Below, one piece after another: positions 48,427-57,216 of a stretch of DNA of 61,966 nt. How positions within the stretch are numbered: position 1 is the stretch's first letter; every line of letters starts with the position of its first letter. The position numbers and the translations under genes are program-made. The stretch is from Actinomadura litoris (lineage in GTDB: Bacteria > Actinomycetota > Actinomycetes > Streptosporangiales > Streptosporangiaceae), in the NCBI RefSeq assembly GCF_009733595.1, contig NZ_WOFH01000017.1, forward strand, positions 84,833 through 146,798. Direction: 5' to 3'. The notes under the pieces were generated by a model that saw only the letters and a list, made by a program, of their open reading frames with translations, was not told the origin of the DNA and ran no database searches.

Positions 48427-49551
48427 CTAGCGCAGGCCGGTCGGGCGGTGCAGGGCGGTCTGGATGAGGCGGTCGACCATGGCCGGGTAGTCCAGGCCGG
48501 TGGCCGCCCACATCTTCGGGAACGCCGACGTCGGGGTGCACCCCGGCATCGTGTTGATCTCGTTGAGGATCCAGCGGCCCTCGGGGGTGTAGAAGAAGTC
48601 GACCCGGGCGAGGCCCTCGCAGTCGAGCGCCTCGAACGCCTGGACGGCGATCCGCCGCACCTCCTCGATCGCGGCGGGCGGCAGGTCGGGCGGGATCGTC
48701 ATGCTGGTCGCGCTGTCGAGGTACTTGGTCTCGAAGTCGTAGAAGTCGTGGCCGCCGGCCATGGTGACCTCGGCGGGCAGGCTCGCGTCGGGCGGCCCGT
48801 CGTCCAGGCCCTGCAGGACGCCGCACTCGATCTCGCGGCCCTCGACCGCCGCCTCGACGATCACCTTCGGGTCGTGCTCGCGGGCCGCCTCGACCGCGGC
48901 CTCCAGCGCGTCCTCGGTGGTGACGCGGGTGATGCCCATGCTCGACCCGGCGCGCGCGGGCTTGACGAACACCGGGCGGCCGTCGGCCAGCCCGAGCTCC
49001 TTCACCTCGTCGACCACGCGCTTGCGCTCGCGCCGCCACTCCCGGTCGCCGATCAGCGCGTACGGGCCGACGGGCAGGCCGCGCGCCTGCCAGACGAGCT
49101 TCATGTAGCCCTTGTCCATGCCGACGGCGCTGGCCAGCACGCCCGCGCCGACGTAGCGGACGCCGACCAGGTCGAGCATGCCCTGGATCGTCCCGTCCTC
49201 GCCGTAGGGGCCGTGCAGCAGCGGCAGGACCACGTCGACGTCGCCGAGCGTGCTCGGCACCCGTCCCGGCTCGACGACCATCAGCCCCCCGGCGGCGGGG
49301 TCGAACGGCAGCGCGAGCGCGCTGCCGTCACCGGTCACCTCGGGGAGCCGCCCGTCCTCGATCGCCAGGCGGATGCCGGCGGGCGGGAGCACCCAGCGGC
49401 CGTCGCGGGCGATGCCGATCGGCAGCACCTCATAGCGGTCCCGGTCGATGGCGGCCATCACCGCGCCCGCGGTGACGCAGGAGATCGCGTGCTCGGAGCT
49501 GCGCCCGCCGAACACCACCGCGACACGGGTCTTGCGAGAAACCTGGGACAT
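48427..49551 (-). CDS. ddl: D-alanine-D-alanine ligase
   Basis: 374 aa, ATP-grasp enzyme of peptidoglycan precursor synthesis. VAVVFGGRSSEHAISCVTAG is the N-terminal signature, LHGPYGEDGTIQGMLDL contains the conserved His-Gly-x-x-Gly-Glu-Asp-Gly, and RVDFFYTPEGRWILNEINTMPGCTPTSAFPKMW is the C-terminal Mg/ATP site. It follows gpsA by 80 bp on the same strand. Confidence 0.96.
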   Translation of the reverse strand: MSQVSRKTRVAVVFGGRSSEHAISCVTAGAVMAAIDRDRYEVLPIGIARDGRWVLPPAGIRLAIEDGRLPEVTGDGSALALPFDPAAGGLMVVEPGRVPSTLGDVDVVLPLLHGPYGEDGTIQGMLDLVGVRYVGAGVLASAVGMDKGYMKLVWQARGLPVGPYALIGDREWRRERKRVVDEVKELGLADGRPVFVKPARAGSSMGITRVTTEDALEAAVEAAREHDPKVIVEAAVEGREIECGVLQGLDDGPPDASLPAEVTMAGGHDFYDFETKYLDSATSMTIPPDLPPAAIEEVRRIAVQAFEALDCEGLARVDFFYTPEGRWILNEINTMPGCTPTSAFPKMWAATGLDYPAMVDRLIQTALHRPTGLR

Positions 49552-49631
49552 GAGGCCAGACCCTACCGGGGATCACCCGGGGCGGTCACGAACGCGGCGC
49601 CCGCCGCGTACCGCCCCGGATCGTCCCCTTT

Positions 49632-50642
49632 TCAGACTCCGTAGCGTTCCGGTTTGGGGGCGCGCGAGATCAGCGAGATCGCCGCCTCCCTGATCGGCAT
49701 GCCGTGGTAGAGGACGGCCGTCACCGCCTCGGTGATCGGCATCTCCACGTTGTGCTTGCGCGCCAGCTCCAGCACGGCCTCCGAGGACCTGACGCCCTCG
49801 GCGGTCTGCTTGGTGACCGCGGTCACCTGGTCCAGCGTCATGCCGCGGCCGAGGTTCTCGCCGAACGTGCGGTTGCGCGCCAGCGGCGACACGCAGGACG
49901 CGACGAGGTCGCCCATCCCGGCGAGCCCGGCGAAGGTGTGCTCGTCGGCGCCGAGCGCCGCGCCCAGCCGGGCGATCTCGGCGAGGCCGCGGGTCATCAG
50001 CAGCGCCTGGGTGTTGGCGCCGAACCCGAGCCCGACCGACATCCCGACGCACAGCGCGACGATGTTCTTCACCGCGCCGCCGAGCTCGACGCCGATCACG
50101 TCGGTGGAGGTGTAGACGCGGAAGTAGGGGGTCATGGTGGCGGCCTGGAGGCCGCGCGCGGCGTCCTCGTCCTCGCACGCGGCGACCGCCGCGCTCGGCT
50201 CGCCGCTGACGATCTCGCGCGCCAGGTTCGGGCCGCTGAACACCGCGACCCGCTCCTGCGGGACGTCGGCGACCTCCCGGATCACCTCCGACATCCGCCG
50301 GGTGGTGCCGAGCTCGACGCCCTTCATCAGGCTGACCAGGATGGCGCCGGGGGGCAGCAGCGGGACCCAGGGGGCGAGCGTCGCGCGGAGCGTCTGCGCC
50401 GGGACGGCCAGCGCCACGAAGTCGACGCCCGCCAGGGCCTCGGCCGGGTCGGTCGTCGCGCGGACGGCCTCGGGCAGCGCGGCCCCGGGCAGGTAGTCGG
50501 GGTTCTCGTGCCGCTCGTTGATCGCCTCGACGACCTCGGCGCGGCGGCCCCAGAGGGTCACCTCGCCGCCCGCGTCGTGCAGCATCTTCGCGAACGTGGT
50601 GCCCCACGACCCGGAGCCCATCACGGCGGTGCGGAAGGTCAC
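49632..50642 (-). CDS. gpsA: Glycerol-3-phosphate dehydrogenase [NAD(P)+]
   Basis: 336 aa, GTG start overlapping the plsC stop as GTGA. Makes sn-glycerol-3-phosphate for phospholipids. The Rossmann motif VMGSGSWGTTFAKML opens the protein, SGPNLAREI and ELGGAVKNIVALCVGMSVGL are family blocks, and the C-terminal half carries LAGMGDLVASCVSPLARNRTFGENLG. Coupled to plsC, which uses a downstream lipid intermediate, as is usual in actinomycetes. Confidence 0.96.
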   Translation of the reverse strand: MTFRTAVMGSGSWGTTFAKMLHDAGGEVTLWGRRAEVVEAINERHENPDYLPGAALPEAVRATTDPAEALAGVDFVALAVPAQTLRATLAPWVPLLPPGAILVSLMKGVELGTTRRMSEVIREVADVPQERVAVFSGPNLAREIVSGEPSAAVAACEDEDAARGLQAATMTPYFRVYTSTDVIGVELGGAVKNIVALCVGMSVGLGFGANTQALLMTRGLAEIARLGAALGADEHTFAGLAGMGDLVASCVSPLARNRTFGENLGRGMTLDQVTAVTKQTAEGVRSSEAVLELARKHNVEMPITEAVTAVLYHGMPIREAAISLISRAPKPERYGV

Positions 50643-51514
50643 GAGCCGTCCGCCTTCGTGTCGGCGGGCCGGGACGCGGCGTCGGCCGGGCGGGAGGCGG
50701 CGTCGGCGGGCCGGGAGGCGGTGTCGGCCGGGCGCGGCCCGGGGACCGCGCCCTCGGCGGCCCGGCGGCGCTCCTCCAGCACCCGGTGGTGGTCGTAGCG
50801 TTCCACGGGCGGCTCCTGACCGCGCAGCTCGCCGAGCAGGGCGGTGATCGCGTCCATGATCTCGTCGGTGGCGGCGCGCAGCGTGTCCTTGTCGAGGGGC
50901 AGGCCCTCGTAGCGGGAGAGGTCGACGGGCGGCCCGGCGACCACCCGCATCGTCTTGCGGGGGAACGGGTGGAAGCCCTTGCGCAGGCTCCCGGCGAGGC
51001 CCCGCCGCTCGCCCTTCTTGTAGGGCAGCAGCTCGTGCGCGCCCCAGTTCGCCACCGGGACGACCTTCGCGCCGGTCTTCAGCGCCATCCGCGCCACACC
51101 GGTCTGGCCGGTCATCGGCCACAGCTCGGGGTCGCGGGTGCAGCTCCCCTCCGGGTAGAACATCAGGCACTCGCCGTCCACCAGCGCCTTCTCGGCGTCC
51201 CTGAGGGCCGACGCGGCGTCGGCGCTGTCGCGGTAGACGGGGATCTGCCCCGTCCCGCGCAGCACGCTCCGGATGAGCGGCACATCGAACAGCGTGGACT
51301 TGGCCAGGTAGACGGGGTAGCGGCCCGCCTCGTAGACGAAGTGGGCGAGGGCGAGCGGGTCGGACTCGGAGATGTGGTTGGCGGCGATGATCAGGCCGCC
51401 CGTCCTGGGCACGTTGCCCCGGCCGCGCCAGTCGCGCCTCAGCGCCCCGAACAGCAGCGGGCGCAGGATGACGATCGTGAGCTTCCGCCAGCGCGGCGAA
51501 TACCCGTGGCCCAT
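50639..51514 (-). CDS. plsC: 1-acyl-sn-glycerol-3-phosphate acyltransferase
   Basis: 291 aa from the ATG at 51514 (GAGGAGGG upstream). The catalytic NHxxxxD box is NHISESD, followed by the substrate motif YPEGSCTRDPELWP. It converts lysophosphatidate to phosphatidate at the membrane. The C-terminal 35 residues are four tandem copies of RPADxAS encoded by a 21-bp DNA repeat (about 50648-50735), an unstructured addition ending in the gpsA start overlap. Confidence 0.94.
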   Translation of the reverse strand: MGHGYSPRWRKLTIVILRPLLFGALRRDWRGRGNVPRTGGLIIAANHISESDPLALAHFVYEAGRYPVYLAKSTLFDVPLIRSVLRGTGQIPVYRDSADAASALRDAEKALVDGECLMFYPEGSCTRDPELWPMTGQTGVARMALKTGAKVVPVANWGAHELLPYKKGERRGLAGSLRKGFHPFPRKTMRVVAGPPVDLSRYEGLPLDKDTLRAATDEIMDAITALLGELRGQEPPVERYDHHRVLEERRRAAEGAVPGPRPADTASRPADAASRPADAASRPADTKADGS

Positions 51515-51599
51515 GCCCCGTCCCTCCTCGTTCCGTCGCCCGCGTGAACGCGGGGTGTCCACAAGTCTCGCGGCTCCGTGCGCATAGTGTCGAGTTGCC

Positions 51600-52268
51600 A
51601 TGTCTACAGCAGCGCGCACCGCGCCCCCTCTCCAGTGGTCGCTCGTCGTACCGGTCAAGGTGCTGGCACGGGCCAAGACCCGCATGTCCGCGGCGGCGGG
51701 ACCCCACCGCCCAGACCTCGCGCTCGCGGTGGCGGCCGACACGGTCGCCGCCGCGCTGCGCTGCCCCCGCGTCCGCGATGTGATAGTGGTCACCGACGAC
51801 CCCCTTCCGGCCGCGCGGCTCGCCGCGCTCGGCGCCCGCGTGGTGCCGGACGAGCCGGACGCGGGCCTGAACCCGGCCCTCGTCCACGGTGCGGGCCGGG
51901 GGCGGGAGGTGTCCCCGGGCACCGGCACGGGCGCGCTCTCCGCCGACCTTCCCGCCCTGCGCCCGGACGAACTCGCCCGCGTCCTCGACGCCGCCGCGCA
52001 GGCGCCCGAGGCGTTCGTCCCCGACGCCGCCGGGATCGGCACGACGCTCTACACGGCCCGTCCGGGCGTCACGTTCTCCCCCGCGTTCGGGCGCGACTCC
52101 CGCGCCGCGCACCGGGCGCGCGGGGCCCGCGAGCTTCTCCTCCCCGACATCGACAGTATCCGCCGGGACGTCGACACTCCCTCCGATCTCCAGGTCGCGC
52201 TGAGCCTCGGCGTCGGCCCCCGCACGGCGGAGGTCGCCGCGCGCCTCAGGACGGTGGCGCCCGGGTGA
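51600..52268 (+). CDS. cofC: 2-phospho-L-lactate (or phosphoenolpyruvate) guanylyltransferase
   Basis: 222 aa. CofC activates the side-chain precursor in coenzyme F420 synthesis. The N-terminal nucleotide-binding stretch LVVPVKVLARAKTRMS, the VIVVTDD strand, GALSADLPAL (metal site) and the C-terminal LLLPDIDSIRRDVDTPSDL match the family. Divergent from plsC. The rest of the F420 pathway is not in this window. Confidence 0.93.
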   Translation: MSTAARTAPPLQWSLVVPVKVLARAKTRMSAAAGPHRPDLALAVAADTVAAALRCPRVRDVIVVTDDPLPAARLAALGARVVPDEPDAGLNPALVHGAGRGREVSPGTGTGALSADLPALRPDELARVLDAAAQAPEAFVPDAAGIGTTLYTARPGVTFSPAFGRDSRAAHRARGARELLLPDIDSIRRDVDTPSDLQVALSLGVGPRTAEVAARLRTVAPG

Positions 52269-52314
52269 GCTTCGGCCGGGGGCCGAAGGCGCGGCCGGGG
52301 ATAGGGTGCGGGGC

Positions 52315-52524
52315 ATGCAGGGGACGGTGAAGGCGTTCGACGCGGAGACCCGGACGGGGAGCGTGCTCCTCGACGACGGGACGGAGCTGCCCTTCGACGC
52401 CGGGGCGTTCGCGGCGGGCGGGCTGCGCCTGCTGCGGTTCGGGCAGCGCGTCAACCTGGCCGTGGACGCCGAGCAGCGGATCACCGTCGTGACCCTCTCG
52501 ACCTTCCCGCTCCCCGCGACGTAG
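52315..52524 (+). CDS. Small OB-fold (cold-shock-like) protein
   Basis: 69 aa from the ATG at 52315; a GTG three codons earlier is possible. MQGTVKAFDAETRTGSVLLDDGTELPF resembles the first strands of cold-shock proteins, but the RNP1 aromatic motif (KGFGFI) is missing, so nucleic-acid binding is uncertain. It follows cofC by 46 bp. Confidence 0.75.
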   Translation: MQGTVKAFDAETRTGSVLLDDGTELPFDAGAFAAGGLRLLRFGQRVNLAVDAEQRITVVTLSTFPLPAT

Positions 52525-52645
52525 CCCCCGGGGGTTCCGCGACGGCGCGCCGCGGGGCCGCGCGACCGTCGAAAGGCATACGAACGCCGGCGCCCGGGCC
52601 CCTGTACGGATTGTTGGGACGGTCCCGGGCGGCGGCGGGGTGAGG

Positions 52646-52924
52646 CTACTTCTTCCCGGCCACCAGGTTCTTGAAGTCCTGGCCGGCCTTGAACTTCGGC
52701 ACGGACGTCGCAGGAACCTGGATGGTCTTGCCCGTTGCGGGGTTGCGGGCCGTGCGGGCAGGCCGGTCGGCCTTCTCGAACGAACCGAACCCGGTGATCG
52801 CGACCTTGTCGCCCTTGGCGACGGCGGTCTGGATGGCGTCCAGGATCGCGTCGACGGCCTCGGCTGCGGCCTTCTTGCTGCCCAGCCGGTCAGAGATGGC
52901 GTCGACCAGCTCACGCTTGTTCAT
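52646..52924 (-). CDS. hup: DNA-binding protein HU
   Basis: 92 aa, the short HU form without the long basic actinobacterial tail. MNKRELVDAISDRLGSKKAAAEAVDAIL, GFGSFEKADRPARTARNPATG (the beta-arm region) and VPKFKAGQDFKNLV are canonical. It bends and compacts DNA. An imperfect hairpin (about 52536-52571) lies downstream. Confidence 0.96.
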   Translation of the reverse strand: MNKRELVDAISDRLGSKKAAAEAVDAILDAIQTAVAKGDKVAITGFGSFEKADRPARTARNPATGKTIQVPATSVPKFKAGQDFKNLVAGKK

Positions 52925-53081
52925 GGGTTACTCCTCTAGTTCCCCCCTTGCCCGAACGAAACTAAGGGACCTCCAGCATGGACACAATCACCTGCACGCA
53001 AGAGTTGCCGTGTCGCTGGCGTTTTGTCGGCCTCGCCCCCGTCTCGCCGGGTGACCGGACCGGATCCGGCCACTGCGCACG

Positions 53082-53315
53082 CTAACGGACGTCGGGGGCC
53101 TCTTGGAAATCGGCGAGGAACGCCTCCAGCCTGCGGTCGGCCAGCTCGGCGTCCCTTTTGGCCAGATCGGTGATCGCCAGCAGGTGGCGGATGAGCCGCT
53201 GCCGCGTCTCCTTCGGCAGCGGCGCGACGGCCCGGTGGGCGTCGCGCAACTGCCGCGCGAGTCGGGTCAGATCCGGGTCGTCCCATTCGGGCCCGGTCCA
53301 TGGGACCGTGCTCAA
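53082..53315 (-). CDS. Conserved helical protein of unknown function
   Basis: 77 aa from a TTG at 53315, where the sequence STVPWTGPEWDDPDLTRLARQL begins; GGGGG lies seven bases upstream. A longer start (53390) would add 25 atypical residues. It is mainly helical (LARQLRDAHRAV, ETRQRLIRHLLAITDLAKRDAELADRRLEAFL). I recognise no family. It is preceded by a 36-bp palindrome that ends the leuCD message. Confidence 0.65.
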   Translation of the reverse strand: MSTVPWTGPEWDDPDLTRLARQLRDAHRAVAPLPKETRQRLIRHLLAITDLAKRDAELADRRLEAFLADFQEAPDVR

Positions 53316-53425
53316 TTTCGTGCCCCCAACGGTTCGCGAACGGGCTTCGTACAAGGGAATTGTCCCTGCCGCGGAGCCGTGCTCCCGCATCCGGGGTCGC
53401 CATCAGGGGTTTCGGGGACGCCGAA

Positions 53426-53461
53426 GCCCCGGCCCGCCGTCCCGGGACGGCGGGCCGGGGC
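53426..53461 (-). terminator. Perfect 36-bp palindrome, leuCD terminator
   Basis: Arms of 18 bases, gccccggcccgccgtccc and its exact complement, with no spacer. The folded RNA would have a very stable GC stem and a small loop. It starts 15 bp beyond the leuD stop. No T tract follows. Confidence 0.75.
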
Positions 53462-53475
53462 AGGGCCGCGGCGGG

Positions 53476-54069
53476 TCAGACGGTGACGGGCAGCCAGGGC
53501 GCGCGGCGGCCCTCGAACTCGGTGATCGCGTCGCCGTGGCGGAGGGTCAGGCCGATGTCGTCCAGGCCCTCCAGGAGGCGCCAGCGGGTGTAGTCGTCGA
53601 TCTCGAACCCGGCGGACTCGGCGCCGTAGCGGACCTCGCGCCTCTCCAGGTCCACGGTGATCTCCAGGGCGGGGTCCTGCTCGACCCCCGCCTGGATGTC
53701 CTCGACCTGCTCGGCGGTCAGCACGACCGGCAGCAGCCCCATCTTGGTGGAGTTGTTGCGGAAGATGTCGCCGAAGCGCGGGGCGATGACGACGCGGAAC
53801 CCGTACTGCTGCAACGCCCAGACGGCGTGCTCGCGGGACGAGCCGGTGCCGAAGTCGGGCCCGGCGACCAGGATGCCCGCGCCCTCGTACCGCGGCTGGT
53901 TCAGGACGAACTCCGGGTCCTCGCGCCAGGCGGAGAACAGGCCCTTGTCGAACCCGGTGCGGCTGACCTGCTTGAGCCAGACCGCCGGGATGATCTGGTC
54001 GGTGTCGACGTTGCTGCGGCGCAGCGGCACCGCGCGTCCGGTGTAGGTGGTGAACGCTTCCATGCTCAT
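53476..54069 (-). CDS. leuD: 3-isopropylmalate dehydratase small subunit
   Basis: 197 aa. Swivel domain of the leucine-pathway isomerase, pairing with LeuC. MEAFTTYTGRAVPLRRSNVDTDQIIPAVWLKQ is the N-terminal signature and GPDFGTGSSREHAVWAL is the substrate loop. Alternative starts at M1 and M3 are only six bases apart. It begins three bases after the leuC stop. Confidence 0.96.
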   Translation of the reverse strand: MSMEAFTTYTGRAVPLRRSNVDTDQIIPAVWLKQVSRTGFDKGLFSAWREDPEFVLNQPRYEGAGILVAGPDFGTGSSREHAVWALQQYGFRVVIAPRFGDIFRNNSTKMGLLPVVLTAEQVEDIQAGVEQDPALEITVDLERREVRYGAESAGFEIDDYTRWRLLEGLDDIGLTLRHGDAITEFEGRRAPWLPVTV

Positions 54070-54072
54070 TCC

Positions 54073-55470
54073 TTAGAGGTCGGCGGGAGCGGCCAGGCGG
54101 CCGGTGACGGCGGTCGCGGCGGCGACGGCGGGCGACACCAGGTGGGTGCGGCCGCCGGGGCCCTGCCGGCCCTCGAAGTTGCGGTTGGACGTGGAGGCGC
54201 TGCGCTCCCCCGGGGTGAGCTTGTCGGGATTCATCGCGAGGCACATCGAGCAGCCCGCCTCGCGCCACTGCGCGCCCGCCGCCGAGATCACCTCGTCCAG
54301 CCCCTCGTCCTCGGCCTGCTTCTTGACCTTCATGGACCCGGGGACGACCAGCATGCGGACGCCGTCGGCGACCTTGCGGCCCCGCAGCACGCCCGCGACG
54401 GCCCGCAGGTCCTCGATGCGGCCGTTGGTGCAGGAGCCGACGAACACGGTGTCGACCGCGATGTCGCGCAGCGGCGTCCCGGCGGTCAGGCCCATGTACT
54501 CAAGGGCCCGCTCGGCGGCCTGGCGCTGCGCGGGGTCGCCGTAGGACGCCGGGTCCGGCACGGAGTCGCCCAGCGGGAGGCCCTGGCCGGGGTTGGTGCC
54601 CCAGGTCACGAACGGCGTCAGCGCGGACGCGTCGATCACGACCTCCTTGTCGAAGACCGCGTCGTCGTCGGTGCGCAGCGACCTCCAGTACTCGACGGCC
54701 CGCTCCCACTCCTCGCCCTGGGGCGCGTGCGGGCGGCCCTCCAGGTAGGCGAACGTCGTCTCGTCGGGGGCGATCATCCCGGCGCGGGCGCCCGCCTCGA
54801 TGGACATGTTGCAGACCGTCATGCGGCCCTCCATCGACAGCGAGCGGATCGCCTCGCCCCGGTACTCGATGACGTGGCCCTGGCCGCCGCCGGTGCCGAT
54901 CCTGGCGATGATCGCCAGGATCAGGTCCTTGGCGGTGACGCCCTCGGGCAGCGCGCCGTCCACGGTCACGGCCATCGTCTTCGGCTTGACCTGCGGGAGC
55001 GTCTGGGTGGCGAGGACGTGCTCGACCTCGCTGGTGCCGATCCCGAAGGCGAGGGCGCCGAACGCGCCGTGCGTGGAGGTGTGCGAGTCGCCGCACACGA
55101 CGGTGGTGCCCGGCTGGGTCAGGCCGAGCTGCGGGCCGATGACGTGCACGATGCCCTGCCCGGCGTCGCCCATCGGGTGCAGCCGGATCCCGAAGTCGGA
55201 GCAGTTCTTGCGCAGCGTCTCGACCTGGGTGCGCGACACCGGGTCGGCGATCGGCCGCAGCAGGTCGGTCGTCGGGACGTTGTGGTCCTCGGTGGCGATC
55301 GTCAGGTCGGGGCGGCGGACCTGGCGCCCGGCCATCCGCAGCCCGTCGAACGCCTGCGGGCTGGTGACCTCGTGGACGAGGTGCAGGTCGATGTAGAGGA
55401 GATCCGGCTCACCCTCGGCACGCCGTACGACGTGCGCGTCGTACACCTTCTCGGCCAACGTACGGCCCAT
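54073..55470 (-). CDS. leuC: 3-isopropylmalate dehydratase large subunit
   Basis: 465 aa from the ATG at 55470 (GAGG upstream); an ATG seven codons earlier lacks a ribosome-binding site. Fe-S aconitase-type enzyme. The [4Fe-4S] cysteines are in VGSCTNGRIEDL and AGCSMCLAMN; GDSHTSTHGAFGALAFGIGTSE is the active-site loop. Divergent from the IclR-type gene, which by analogy (NdgR) regulates it. Confidence 0.96.
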   Translation of the reverse strand: MGRTLAEKVYDAHVVRRAEGEPDLLYIDLHLVHEVTSPQAFDGLRMAGRQVRRPDLTIATEDHNVPTTDLLRPIADPVSRTQVETLRKNCSDFGIRLHPMGDAGQGIVHVIGPQLGLTQPGTTVVCGDSHTSTHGAFGALAFGIGTSEVEHVLATQTLPQVKPKTMAVTVDGALPEGVTAKDLILAIIARIGTGGGQGHVIEYRGEAIRSLSMEGRMTVCNMSIEAGARAGMIAPDETTFAYLEGRPHAPQGEEWERAVEYWRSLRTDDDAVFDKEVVIDASALTPFVTWGTNPGQGLPLGDSVPDPASYGDPAQRQAAERALEYMGLTAGTPLRDIAVDTVFVGSCTNGRIEDLRAVAGVLRGRKVADGVRMLVVPGSMKVKKQAEDEGLDEVISAAGAQWREAGCSMCLAMNPDKLTPGERSASTSNRNFEGRQGPGGRTHLVSPAVAAATAVTGRLAAPADL

Positions 55471-55572
55471 CACTCCCACCTCACCTGTCATGATCGGCGG
55501 CGCGCGACCGCGCGCCGCTGGACTCCGGCCACCCGACTTGCATCTCAAATGACGAGACGGCAATATCAAGTC
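55471..55572. promoter_or_regulatory. leuC / IclR-gene divergent promoter region
   Basis: 102 bp between divergent starts. The AT-richer segment 55537-55570 has an inverted repeat TCTC-N7-GAGA (tctcaaatgacgaga, 55542-55556) and an outer cttg...caag pair, suitable as an operator for the IclR protein. Only symmetry supports this. Confidence 0.45.
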
Positions 55573-56292
55573 ATGGACAACTCTAGCGGAGTCGGCGTAC
55601 TCGACAAAGCGGTTCTCGTGCTGAACGCGCTGGAGGCGGGCCCGGCCTCGCTCGCCCAGCTCGTCCAGACGACCGGGCTGGCCCGCCCGACCGCCCACCG
55701 GCTGGCCGTCGCGCTGGAGCACCACCGCCTCGTCCACCGCGACACCCAGGGCCGCTTCATCCTCGGGCCGAGGCTCGCCGAACTCGCCGTCGCCGCCGGG
55801 GAGGACCGGCTCCTCGCGATCGCGCAGCCGATCCTCGCCCAGCTGCGCGACCTGACCGGCGAGAGCGCCTCGCTGTTCCGCCGCCAGGGCGACGTGCGGG
55901 TCTGCGTCGCCTCCGCCGAGCGCACCAGCGGCCTGCGCGACACGATCCCGGTCGGCGCCGCGCTGCCGATGACCGCCGGGTCGGCCGCGCAGATCCTGCT
56001 GGCCTGGGAGGAGCCCGACCGGCTGCACCGGGGGCTGCGCGGCGCGAAGTTCGAGGCGACGACGCTGGCCTCGGTCCGCCGCCGGGGCTGGGCGCAGAGC
56101 GTCGGGGAGCGCGAGCAGGGCGTCGGGTCGGTGTCGGCCCCGATCCGCGGCGCCGCCGGACGGGTGATCGCCGCGGTCTCGGTGTCGGGCCCCCTGGAAC
56201 GGCTGACCCGCTCCCCCGGGCGGCTGCACGCCGGGCCGGTCGTGGCCGCCGCCGAGAAGATCTCCGAGGGCATGCGCCGCACCGCCGCCTGA
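55573..56292 (+). CDS. ndgR: IclR-family regulator (NdgR-like)
   Basis: 239 aa. The winged helix (GVLDKAVLVLNALEAGPASLAQLVQTTGLARPTAHRLAVAL) is followed by an effector domain (GPRLAELAVAAGEDRLLAIAQPILAQL..., GSAAQILLAW). NdgR of actinomycetes is encoded divergently from leuCD and controls leucine and other amino acid genes; the same layout is seen here. The start at 55573 omits eight residues of an earlier in-frame ATG (55549). Confidence 0.92.
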   Translation: MDNSSGVGVLDKAVLVLNALEAGPASLAQLVQTTGLARPTAHRLAVALEHHRLVHRDTQGRFILGPRLAELAVAAGEDRLLAIAQPILAQLRDLTGESASLFRRQGDVRVCVASAERTSGLRDTIPVGAALPMTAGSAAQILLAWEEPDRLHRGLRGAKFEATTLASVRRRGWAQSVGEREQGVGSVSAPIRGAAGRVIAAVSVSGPLERLTRSPGRLHAGPVVAAAEKISEGMRRTAA

Positions 56293-56349
56293 CCGGCCCC
56301 GGTCATGCCGCCCGGCCGCGACGGCCGAGGCGAGCTTTGGATGCGGGCT

Positions 56350-56370
56350 TTGGATAGTGACAGTATCCAA
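56350..56370. promoter_or_regulatory. Perfect inverted repeat upstream of the MerR gene
   Basis: ttggata-gtgacag-tatccaa: 7-bp arms and a 7-base spacer. It lies 46 bp before the GTG start. MerR proteins bind such spaced dyads in the promoter spacer, often autoregulating. A second ggataac...gtt motif follows at about 56382-56391. Confidence 0.6.
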
Positions 56371-56415
56371 TAGGTCACCCTGGATAACGTTAACCTCCAG
56401 TCAAGGGGGTGAGCG

Positions 56416-57045
56416 GTGCAGATCTCCGAGCTCAGCGATCGCAGCGGGCTGACCGTCCAGACGATCAAGTTCTACATCCGGGAGGGCCTGCTCCCGAAGG
56501 GATCGTCGGTGAGCGCGACCCGCTCGGAGTACGGCCGTCCGCATCTGGAGCGGCTGCGGCTGATCAGCGCGCTGCGCGAGGTCGGCGACCTGCCGGTCGC
56601 GGCGATCCAGCAGATCATCGCCGCGATCGACGACGAGGACGTCAGCCTGCACGAGCTGTTCGGCACCACGCAGTACGCGATCGGTCCGCATGTGGCCGCG
56701 CCCGGCGACCCGCACTGGCGCGCCGCCCGCGAGGACGTCGACGCCCTCGTCCGCGAGCTCGGCTGGACGGTCGGCGACCGCGCCCCCGCCCGCGACCTGC
56801 TCGCCCACACCTTCGTCGCGCTGCGCCGCCTCGGCTTCCCGATCACGCTGACCGACCTGCGGCCGTATGTGAAGGCCGCGACCGAGGTCGCCGACCACGA
56901 GATCGGACGGGTCGCCGACGACACCTCCCGCGCCCGCACCGTCCACTCCCTGCTGGTCTCCACCGTCCTGTACGAGCAGGTCCTGACCGCGCTGCACCGG
57001 CTGGCCCAGGAGGACGCCTCGTCCCGCCGTTTCGGCGCCCCCTGA
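56416..57045 (+). CDS. MerR-family transcriptional regulator
   Basis: 209 aa, GTG start. The N-terminal MerR winged helix QISELSDRSGLTVQTIKFYIREGLLP with SEYGRPHLERLRLI is clear. The coiled dimerisation helix (REVGDLPVAAIQQIIAAID) leads to a 130-residue helical C-terminal domain without cysteines, so a metal sensor is unlikely. Ligand unknown; probably self-regulated through the adjacent dyad. Confidence 0.9.
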   Translation: MQISELSDRSGLTVQTIKFYIREGLLPKGSSVSATRSEYGRPHLERLRLISALREVGDLPVAAIQQIIAAIDDEDVSLHELFGTTQYAIGPHVAAPGDPHWRAAREDVDALVRELGWTVGDRAPARDLLAHTFVALRRLGFPITLTDLRPYVKAATEVADHEIGRVADDTSRARTVHSLLVSTVLYEQVLTALHRLAQEDASSRRFGAP

Positions 57046-57216
57046 CGGGGTTTCGGTCCCCCGGGGCGGGCCGGTTCCCATCCGGCCTGACCAGGGAGTT
57101 GTCGTCAATTCCGGCATAATGGGTCGGTATTACGATTCATTACGAATCGCCTAATATGAAAGGCCGTGGACGGCGCTCGCCGCGCACGCCGCCGAGCTTT
57201 GCAGAGTGACCCGTTG

